NCBI GenBank assembly: GCA_041477005.1
Contig: JBGOUJ010000236.1
Location: 1-10,395, forward strand
Length of the DNA stretch: 10,395 bases
Direction: 5' to 3'
DNA from: JBGOUJ01 sp041477005
GTDB taxonomy: Bacteria; Acidobacteriota; Terriglobia; Bryobacterales; JACQDG01
The position numbers were made by a program, and so were the translations under genes. Under the pieces are notes generated by a model. It ran no database searches. It was given only the letters and a program-made list of their open reading frames with translations, and had not been told where the DNA came from. Of the stretch, positions 5,511 through 10,395 are shown piece after piece (within the stretch, counting starts at the first letter, position 1; each line of letters begins with the position of its first letter).

Positions 5511-7025
5511 TTACCGTGGACTGCGGCGCTGGAAATTGGGGTGCTGCAGCCACCCCCGCACTGCCTGAGTCCGCGCGAGCGCCGCCCAGGGGCTCCGCTG
5601 CATTTGTTGTGGGTCTGTTGAAATGGCCTCCGGTCCTGGTACCGGGGACGAACCGAAAACGCCCGCCTGGAAACAGCCCGCCACAGACACCGGCACAGGA
5701 TTTGGCAGCGACGGGACACCCCTATCCGGGGCGGAGAAGTTCATCGCTGTCGCCAGATTGCCGATTTGTGAAGAGGCATCCCGGGCCGTCAGCGTGTCGA
5801 GACCCCAGCGCCATTCAATCAGCCTCAGCACGGAGGTGTGGTCAAAAACCGTATGACTCACCAGGGCTGTGGCCGGCTGCAATCCCCGGCGCGATTCCAT
5901 GATCCTGCGCCGCGGGATGTGATTGACAACATCGCTGTTGCGCGTAAAGGGAGACGCCACAATTGCAGGCACGCGGAAGCCGAGAAGAGCCTGGCCGCTC
6001 ACCAAGTCCTGATCCACGTTATTCGGCGCCACGACCCGTGGAGGAGCGACGTGGTCGAAGAAGCCGCCCCATTCATCGAAGTGGATGATGAGAACCGTGC
6101 CGGGCCAGCCTGGTCCGCCCGAAAGCGCATGAAAGATCGCGGCCAGAAACGCTTCGCCGTTCCGAATATCAGCATGGGGGTGGTCGTCGTTGCCGGAGCC
6201 GTCATCGAGAATGGTATACACCGGATCGACGAAACAGACGGCGGGAAGAGTGCCGGCCGCGGCCTGCGTGAGAAAGTCCTGGAAGGGGCTGCTGGAGAGC
6301 AAGTACCTGCCGCCCCACAGGCCGAGGTACGGCAGATTATTGAAATAGTAGCGATGGCTCACGCCGGCCGCGGACAGACGATCGAAAATCGTAGGCAGGC
6401 TGGTAGGAGAAATGCTGTCATCGAGACGGTCCGTTTGGCCCGCCCACGAGAACATCCGGTTCGGGAAAGTCGGACCTAGAACGGAAGCGAAGTAGCGGTC
6501 GCAGACCAGATAGTTTTGAGCCAGAGCGCTGAGAAACGGAAGATCCGGCTCAGCATAGTAGCCAATGGAATACGCGTCGTTGCCGCCGGCGCGGAGGAAA
6601 CCATCCATCGCCCCGTTGTTGTAAGCGACCCGGTCCGGGCCGTAGGAGTGGTCTGGGTCCGGGTGGCCGCAGCCCGTATAGTCTGGCGCCAGCGGATAAG
6701 TGCTGTGCGCGTTGCCGCTCTTGTCGGTGTAACTGAGACCGGCTTGTCTTCCATCGGCGCCGCCCAGCCAGCCGAGGAAATGGTCGAAGCTACGATTCTC
6801 CATGGTCACGACAACGATGTGTTGAATCCCGGATTCCTGTGGTGGTGGCAGCGTGAGCGAATCGGTGATAAGTACCGACCCGGATACCAGCTCAGGGATG
6901 CCGGTTAGGATCGGTCCGGAACCGGATGGCCCCTGCGCGCGGCCCAGCCGGCTGGCGGGGCCGAGCGTGGCGGCGACGCCCGCACCGGCGGCCGCTTGAA
7001 GAAACCTACGACGATTGACGGACAA
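5511..7025 (-). CDS. Tat-exported phosphoesterase, phospholipase C family
   Basis: A 504-residue member of the bacterial phosphoesterase family (phospholipase C/acid phosphatase type, alkaline-phosphatase fold), expected to cleave phosphodiesters or phosphomonoesters outside the cytoplasm. The N-terminus has a twin-arginine signal (RRRFLQ, residues 5-10, then an Ala-rich core and a cut near A30). Metal-site motifs are present in order: TMENRSFDH (74-82, with E76 and N77), GPTFPNR (184-190), DHPHADIRNGE (281-291) and HFDEWGGFFDHVAPP (315-329). The start is TTG, supported by a GAGGG about 7 bases upstream and by the Tat motif; the nearby ATG at about 7039 is out of frame. The C-terminal 100 residues are poorly conserved and Pro-rich. 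Composition is lower in G+C than lpxD-nuoA, hinting at transfer. Substrate (phosphatidylcholine, lipid or sugar phosphate) cannot be told. Confidence 0.93.
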   Translation of the reverse strand: MSVNRRRFLQAAAGAGVAATLGPASRLGRAQGPSGSGPILTGIPELVSGSVLITDSLTLPPPQESGIQHIVVVTMENRSFDHFLGWLGGADGRQAGLSYTDKSGNAHSTYPLAPDYTGCGHPDPDHSYGPDRVAYNNGAMDGFLRAGGNDAYSIGYYAEPDLPFLSALAQNYLVCDRYFASVLGPTFPNRMFSWAGQTDRLDDSISPTSLPTIFDRLSAAGVSHRYYFNNLPYLGLWGGRYLLSSSPFQDFLTQAAAGTLPAVCFVDPVYTILDDGSGNDDHPHADIRNGEAFLAAIFHALSGGPGWPGTVLIIHFDEWGGFFDHVAPPRVVAPNNVDQDLVSGQALLGFRVPAIVASPFTRNSDVVNHIPRRRIMESRRGLQPATALVSHTVFDHTSVLRLIEWRWGLDTLTARDASSQIGNLATAMNFSAPDRGVPSLPNPVPVSVAGCFQAGVFGSSPVPGPEAISTDPQQMQRSPWAALARTQAVRGWLQHPNFQRRSPR

Positions 7026-7040
7026 GACCAGACCCTCATT

Positions 7041-7250
7041 TTACTGTGGAGGATAGCCACACGGCGCCGACCGAGCCGAGACCATCCCGAGTTCGAGCAC
7101 TACGTTCTGCCGGGCCCGGTACCTCTTCTCCTCAGGCCTGTTGGCCCTGTAGCCCTCGTCGCCCGGGGTCAGCAAGGCACAGGCAAAAGCGATGTTGCCA
7201 CGTTCGCCCAAGTAGCGCTCCAGCTTTTCGATGATCGTGCCTCCTGTAGG
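7041..7250 (-). pseudogene. TIR-like nucleotide-binding domain relic (CAP12/Pycsar-effector type)
   Basis: Read leftward from about 7250 this stretch encodes roughly 69 residues: PTGGTIIEKLERYL, then IAFACALLTPGDEGY, then RARQNVVLELGM. TIIEK, a hydrophobic strand ending LLTP-D-EG, and RARQNV-ELG are the signature blocks, in the right order and spacing, of the TIR-like domain (PF10137) found in CBASS Cap12 and Pycsar effectors, which degrade NAD when a cyclic nucleotide binds. After VSA the frame slips: the +1 frame reads LGRRRVAILHS, the expected next block, while the original frame ends at TAA 7041. There is no start codon, no domain upstream of the TIIEK block, and the C-terminal part is gone. 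So it is a decayed fragment truncated at both ends. Its left limit touches the phosphoesterase ribosome site. The family call rests on remembered motifs; no alignment was run. Confidence 0.75.
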
Positions 7251-7567
7251 AACTCGAGCGCCTGGGCGTCGGTTTCGTCTCGCTCACAGAGGCGCTGGAC
7301 CTGAGGACACCGACCGGACGAGTGATGGCAGGTCTGCTGGTTGTGTTCGCCGAGTTCGAACATGAGATCCTGTGAGAACGTATCCGAGCCGGGTTGGCCG
7401 AGGCGCGGAAGAACGGGAAGCACCTGGGACGGCCTCGGACGGCGGCGCGGAAATCCGCCCAGGTCCGGCAACTATACCGCGATGGCGCCAGCAAGGCCGA
7501 GATCGCCCGAAGGCTCCACATCGGGCGGACCTCGGTGCGCCGCATTCTGTCGGCAAAGAGGAGCTGA
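7244..7567 (+). pseudogene. Serine recombinase (resolvase/invertase) C-terminal relic, two in-frame stops
   Basis: One frame reads LGVGFVSLTEALDL (7262-7303), TPTGRVMAGLLVVFAEFE (about 7310-7360), ERIRAGLAEARKNGKHLGRPR (7376 on; 21 residues split here as ERIRAGLAEAR and KNGKHLGRPR), then a helix-turn-helix LYRDGASKAEIARRLHIGRTS and RRILSAKRS to a TGA at 7565. This is the end of the catalytic domain, the E-helix and the Hin/resolvase-type DNA-binding domain. The frame holds a TAG at 7247 and a TGA at 7373, where relatives have Gln (CAG) and Arg (CGA): both fit single C-to-T changes. The catalytic Ser region, about 100 N-terminal residues, is missing, so no recombinase activity is possible from this copy. 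It runs head to head with the TIR-like relic and is followed after one base by the pRiA4b ORF-3-like gene. Confidence 0.85.
7560..7563 (+). promoter_or_regulatory. Shine-Dalgarno of the pRiA4b ORF-3-like gene
   Basis: GGAG lies 5 bases before the ATG at 7569, inside the last codons of the recombinase relic. It sets this start rather than any of the upstream in-frame codons. Confidence 0.6.
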
Positions 7568-7568
7568 G

Positions 7569-8168
7569 ATGCCAACAAGGACGATAGATCACGGGCAAGA
7601 AATCTATCAGATCAAGGTCACTCTACTTGGCACAAAGCCGCCGATCTGGCGCCAACTGTTGGTGCCAGCGGACGTGACTTTGGAGCAGTTGCACGACGTG
7701 CTGCAAGTGGCCATGGGGTGGGAGGACTGCCACATGCATGAGTTCCGCATCGGCCAGAAGCGGTTCGGCAAACCAGATCCAAACGAAAGGCTCATGGGCC
7801 TGCCGGCCATCGGCAACGAGCGAACGGTGCGACTGTTCAGCGTACTCGGCAAGGCTGGCGCGAAAGCCGTGTACACCTACGACTTCGGTGACGGCTGGGA
7901 ACATGGCATTGCCGTTGAAAAAGTGCTCACGCCGGAACCGGGACTTGCGTATCCGGTCTGTACGGACGGTAAACGCCATGGCCCGCCCGAGGACTGCGGC
8001 GGCATCCCCGGCTACTACAATCTGCTGGAAGCCATCGGTGATCCAGACAACGACGAGCATGAGGAGATGCGGGATTGGCTGGGCGACGATTTTGATCCGG
8101 AAGCATTTTCAGTCGATGAGGTCAACCGGAGGCTCACACCCCTGCGACGCCGCCGCGCAAAGGGCTGA
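7569..8168 (+). CDS. Plasmid pRiA4b ORF-3-like protein
   Basis: An intact 199-residue protein of the PRiA4_ORF3 family (PF07929), first noted on Agrobacterium plasmid pRiA4b; the molecular function is unknown. Family landmarks are clear: IYQIKVTLLGTKPPIWRQL at residues 12-30 (I12, P25, W27, R28), LEQLHDVLQVAMGWEDCHMHEF at about 38-59, YDFGDGWEH (104-112) and GPPEDCGGIPGYY (138-150), then an acidic DWLGDDFDPEAF segment near the end. The ATG lies one base past the recombinase stop, so it was probably co-translated with the recombinase. Members are often found near recombinases and on mobile DNA, which fits. The basic tail PLRRRRAKG is normal. Nothing suggests decay, in contrast with its upstream neighbour. 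Confidence 0.93.
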   Translation: MPTRTIDHGQEIYQIKVTLLGTKPPIWRQLLVPADVTLEQLHDVLQVAMGWEDCHMHEFRIGQKRFGKPDPNERLMGLPAIGNERTVRLFSVLGKAGAKAVYTYDFGDGWEHGIAVEKVLTPEPGLAYPVCTDGKRHGPPEDCGGIPGYYNLLEAIGDPDNDEHEEMRDWLGDDFDPEAFSVDEVNRRLTPLRRRRAKG

Positions 8169-8513
8169 AGAAGGCTCGTGGCGAGTAGTACTGTACACGT
8201 CATAAGCCTGGTTCTGTTGAACTTGTATTCCCGGTTCGCGTTTTTCTGGTGCAGCATCGCTTGAATCTCCACCCATGCGCGATAAAACTGCGCGTGGTTT
8301 GCCGTTCCGGATAATTTTCTCGACCAACCACTCTAGCCGCCAGGAGAGCTTCTCCGAAGCCCCACCCACCGTCCCAATGTCTGCTGCCTTCTCAAGTTCG
8401 GCACGTCGCTTGCTCGAGACAAGGTAACCGAGAAGAAGCAACAGCTTTTGATGAAACTTCAATGGGTTGAACCACCAGGGATCCACCGCAGGCCTGGGCC
8501 TGGCACTGCCCAA
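8109..8513 (-). CDS. Hypothetical protein, weak call, possibly degraded
   Basis: A minus-strand frame of 134 codons from a TTG at 8513. Its first 90 residues look protein-like: WWFNPLKFHQKLLLLLGYL, then KRRAELEKAADIG and WRLEWLVEKIIRNG, a pattern of amphipathic helices with one hydrophobic stretch. After about residue 92 a neighbouring frame (HAQFYRAWVEIQAMLHQKN) looks at least as good, hinting at a frameshift near 8295. There is no clear ribosome site, and its end overlaps the pRiA4b-like gene by 60 bases. G+C here is near 50%, lowest in the window. I recognise no family. Aside from this frame, 8169-8575 holds no feature I can support. Confidence 0.3.
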   Translation of the reverse strand: MGSARPRPAVDPWWFNPLKFHQKLLLLLGYLVSSKRRAELEKAADIGTVGGASEKLSWRLEWLVEKIIRNGKPRAVLSRMGGDSSDAAPEKREPGIQVQQNQAYDVYSTTRHEPSSALCAAASQGCEPPVDLID

Positions 8514-8575
8514 AAATCCCGCAAAAAAAGAGCCGATCCCGGTCCGGTTTGCGCGTTAACAAGTAGGCCGGCAGT

Positions 8576-8608
8576 TTTGCTCAGGGCGGGGTTGGGTTGC
8601 TGAGCAAA
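8576..8608 (+). promoter_or_regulatory. 9-bp inverted repeat before the outer-membrane gene
   Basis: TTTGCTCAG (8576-8584) and CTGAGCAAA (8600-8608) are exact reverse complements separated by a 15-base G-rich loop (ggcggggttgggttg). It ends 25 bases before the ATG at 8634, so it lies in the leader or core promoter. It could be an operator or a leader hairpin. No U-run follows, so a terminator for upstream genes is unlikely. Confidence 0.45.
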
Positions 8609-8621
8609 CGGCTCCTGCCCA

Positions 8622-8626
8622 AGGAG
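8622..8626 (+). promoter_or_regulatory. Shine-Dalgarno of the outer-membrane gene
   Basis: AGGAG 7 bases before the ATG at 8634, ideal spacing; together with the signal peptide it fixes this start. Confidence 0.7.
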
Positions 8627-8633
8627 AATCGAA

Positions 8634-9833
8634 ATGCGGATCACCCTCGCACTGGGCCTGGCCGCCTGGATCACGCCGCTGGCGGCGCAGCCGGACCTTC
8701 GCAGTCAAGAGATCGAGGCGGCCAGGGATCAGAAGGAGCAGCAGCTCGAGTCGGAAACGCAGCCAAGGTTCGAGCGCGACTTCGTGCGCGTTCAGCGCTG
8801 GACCTCCCTGCTCTTTGGGGACACGAACGGGTTCCACCTCAGGCTCGGCGGGATGGCGCCGGGGTCCGGACTCGCCCTGGGACCCGAGTACACCCGCAAA
8901 GACCTGTGGGACAGCAGGCTGCTCCTTCGGCTGAATGCCGCGGCGTCTACGAGAGGCTGGTACCGGAGCCAGTTTCAGGCCGGATTGCCCGAGTTATGGA
9001 ACGGCCGGGCCTTCGTAGACTTCAGCACGACCCATCGCGATTACGGCAGCATGGCCTACTACGGGCCGGGGCCGGATTCGCGGAAGTCCGGACGCAGCGA
9101 CTACCGGCTGGAGGACACGTTGGTGGAGCTTCGCCCGGGGATCCGTCCCATGCGGCGCCTGACCGCGGGCGTGACCGGCGGATTCCTGGCCGTCAACGTC
9201 GGCCCCGGCGCCTCCTCTACCTTCATCTCGACCGACCGGCAGTTCGGTCCCGACGCGACGCCCGGCATCACCCGCCAAAGCAGCTTCTGGCGCTCCGGCG
9301 CTTTTGTTCAGTATGACTGGCGCGATCACCCGAGCGATACAACGAGTGGCGGGAAGTATGTCGCCGAGTACCTGGTCTTCTCCGACCGGCAACTGGGCCG
9401 CTTCAGCTTCAATCGCCTCGACCTCGACGTCCAGCAGTACATTCCCTTTCTGAACCACAAGCGCGTCATCGCCCTGCGCGGCCGATCGTCGCTGGCCGCT
9501 CCGCACCAAGGCCAGCAGGTACCGTTCTATCTGCAGCCGACGCTGGGAGGGCCGGATACGCTGCGCGGATTCGGCGCTTTCCGGTACTACGACGACAAGA
9601 TGGTCGCGCTCAATGCCGAGTACCGCTGGGAGGCTTCGAGGATCTCTCGGCGCGTTACGGTCTCGGCCCGTCAATCACCTACCACGCTCAATGGTCGTCG
9701 TTCGACAACGAGCGAGGCGAGCGGCGCGTCATTCCGGGAGTTCGCGGATTCGTCGTTGCTGACGCGTTGCGCGCGGCTCCCGACGCGCGGTACCTGGCGG
9801 TCACCATCCAGGCCGACAATCCGGCTGACGTGA
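8634..9833 (+). CDS. BamA/TamA-like outer-membrane barrel protein, 3' end disrupted
   Basis: The open frame has 399 codons, but only about 334 appear genuine. Residues 1-18 are a signal peptide (cut after PLAA). An acidic/Gln-rich linker (about 22-45) leads into alternating beta strands typical of the surface-antigen (D15/Omp85) barrel, without POTRA domains. LGGPDTLRGF (304-313) and VALNAEYRW (324-332) are the family's late landmarks; LRGF is the conserved loop-6 type motif. After E333-A334 (about 9632) the reading turns into Ser/Arg/Thr-rich nonsense, exactly where the family continues with the last barrel strands. From 9635 the neighbouring frame reads as a different protein. The final barrel strands and terminal aromatic residue, needed for assembly, are missing, so this copy is probably non-functional. 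A deletion or an assembly join explains it. POTRA-less members are of unknown cargo. Confidence 0.75.
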   Translation: MRITLALGLAAWITPLAAQPDLRSQEIEAARDQKEQQLESETQPRFERDFVRVQRWTSLLFGDTNGFHLRLGGMAPGSGLALGPEYTRKDLWDSRLLLRLNAAASTRGWYRSQFQAGLPELWNGRAFVDFSTTHRDYGSMAYYGPGPDSRKSGRSDYRLEDTLVELRPGIRPMRRLTAGVTGGFLAVNVGPGASSTFISTDRQFGPDATPGITRQSSFWRSGAFVQYDWRDHPSDTTSGGKYVAEYLVFSDRQLGRFSFNRLDLDVQQYIPFLNHKRVIALRGRSSLAAPHQGQQVPFYLQPTLGGPDTLRGFGAFRYYDDKMVALNAEYRWEASRISRRVTVSARQSPTTLNGRRSTTSEASGASFREFADSSLLTRCARLPTRGTWRSPSRPTIRLT

Positions 9834-9913
9834 AGCAGAACCACCGGCTGGTCGTGTATCTGCGGAGGACTGGCGGCGGCGTTCAGGTGGTTGGCGTTGA
9901 GCGAATCGCGTGA
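9635..9913 (+). pseudogene. C-terminal fragment of an unidentified protein, fused out of frame to the barrel gene
   Basis: From TTC at 9635 one frame gives 92 residues to a TGA at 9911: FEDLSARYGLGPSITYHAQW, then SSFDNERGERRVIPG, RYLAVTIQADNP and a closing HRLVVYLRRTGGGVQVVGVERIA split over strands. It has a well-formed mixture of beta strands and polar turns, reading like the end of a globular beta-rich domain. There is no start codon and no ribosome site; the frame runs back a little into the barrel gene (VPLGG), which probably is chance. I do not recognise the family. Its last 31 bases overlap the end of the methyltransferase gene on the other strand. It is most simply the tail of a gene whose 5' part was lost with the 3' part of the barrel gene. 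Confidence 0.6.
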
Positions 9914-10395
9914 AACATCTGTATCTCCGTCCCTTCCGGCTCGCCGGACTTACGCAGCCATACATAGCAGTGATTGCCGATCTGACCGGCGCGCGGCGAC
10001 CGGAGCAGCCACCGGTCCAGGTACCGAAGCGGAAAAAGGAGCCAGCCCAACAGGCCGTGCGCCGCCGCCCGCAGGGGCCTCCAGGGCAGCCAGAGCTTGA
10101 CGTATTCGATCAGGAAGACCAGCAGCGTGGCCGTGGGGCCGGTCCGCCAGCCGGCCGAGACAATCTCCAGCCCGCCGGACAGGCGCCGCAAGCCATCCAG
10201 CGTGAAGCGTTGAAAGTCCCGGGGATATTCATGGAAGGGGTGACAGAAAGGAACCACCAGGTGCGCGAATCCTCCGGGCCGCAGCACCCGCTCGATCTCG
10301 CGCACCACTCGCTCGGGCCGCTCCACGTGCTCCAGCACCGCATCGCATTCCACGCGCTGGAACACGCCGCCGCGGAAAGGCAAATCCTCGGCCGA
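9883..10395 (-). CDS. Class I SAM-dependent methyltransferase, N-terminus beyond window edge
   Basis: The frame enters from the right edge and gives 170 residues to a TGA at 9883-9885. It starts at the middle of a Methyltransf_11 type fold: AEDLPFRGGVF, VECDAVLEHVERPERVV, EIERVLRPGGFAHLVVPF are motifs post-I to III, with the conserved EHV and RVLRPGG. The SAM-binding GxGxG loop lies off the window. HPFHEYPRDFQRFTLDGL follows, typical of methyltransferases found near cell-surface polysaccharide genes. A hydrophobic segment (VFLIEYVKLWLPW to HGLLGWLLFPLRYL) may be an amphipathic membrane anchor. The end NHCYVWLRK matches the usual family end; the last 20 residues are extra. The substrate is unknown. 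A TTG near the edge is internal, not a start. Confidence 0.88.
   Translation of the reverse strand, partial: SAEDLPFRGGVFQRVECDAVLEHVERPERVVREIERVLRPGGFAHLVVPFCHPFHEYPRDFQRFTLDGLRRLSGGLEIVSAGWRTGPTATLLVFLIEYVKLWLPWRPLRAAAHGLLGWLLFPLRYLDRWLLRSPRAGQIGNHCYVWLRKSGEPEGTEIQMFHAIRSTPTT

Noticed and set aside
5838..6479. Plus-strand frame of 213 codons inside the phosphoesterase gene
   Set aside because: Antisense to conserved metal-site motifs of the phosphoesterase; no ribosome site or family resemblance.
7037..7042. TAAAAT on the minus strand as the phosphoesterase -10 box
   Set aside because: Transcription from it would start about where the ribosome site lies, cutting it off, and there is no -35 match.
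7247..7375. Programmed readthrough or stop-codon reassignment in the recombinase
   Set aside because: Other genes here end normally at TAG and TGA, and the recombinase also lacks its catalytic N-terminus, so plain decay is simpler.
1..10395. CRISPR arrays, tRNA or rRNA genes, intact insertion sequences
   Set aside because: I saw no regularly spaced repeats, no tRNA-like cloverleaf pattern, no rRNA-like conserved stretch and no transposase with terminal inverted repeats.

Overview
The window looks like chromosomal DNA of a Gram-negative, respiring bacterium. It carries two lipid A genes (lpxA, lpxD), an outer-membrane barrel gene and a complex I subunit (nuoA). Core genes are G+C-rich: the few 60-base lines I counted by hand run about 65-70%. 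Short leaders, GTG/TTG starts and gene style fit Acidobacteriota, but that placement is inference and other high-GC diderms are possible.

Layout. At the left edge lpxA runs leftward off the window and lpxD starts divergently 98 bp away. lpxD heads a tightly packed rightward cluster: lpxD, a P-loop NTPase resembling MobB, truB, a 51-residue zinc ribbon, an SH3-domain envelope protein and a YgiT-type zinc-finger protein. Gaps are a few bases or overlaps, so one operon is likely. A small intergenic region with a 14-bp palindrome and an extended -10 box precedes nuoA, which stands alone without nuoB.

From about 5,230 to 8,620 the base composition drops (about 50-58% G+C in lines counted) and gene content becomes accessory. 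There is a Tat-exported phosphoesterase of the phospholipase C family on the minus strand. Next come two gene relics head to head: a minus-strand piece of a TIR-like nucleotide-binding domain (CAP12/Pycsar-effector type, a defence effector family) and a plus-strand serine recombinase C-terminus with two in-frame stops. After these sit an intact plasmid pRiA4b ORF-3-like gene, one base after the recombinase stop, and a weak minus-strand hypothetical ORF.

The right end returns to high G+C. A BamA/TamA-like outer-membrane barrel is read correctly to about 9,632 and then joins, out of frame, to the tail of an unrelated gene that ends at 9,913. A minus-strand SAM methyltransferase enters from the right edge and overlaps that tail.

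The core genes serve envelope building (lipid A acylation, SH3 protein), tRNA modification and respiration. The accessory block looks like the worn remains of an integrated element carrying defence and recombination genes. No intact new system is visible; the most notable signals are the TIR-like relic, the recombinase relic beside it, and the broken barrel gene fused to an unidentified tail.
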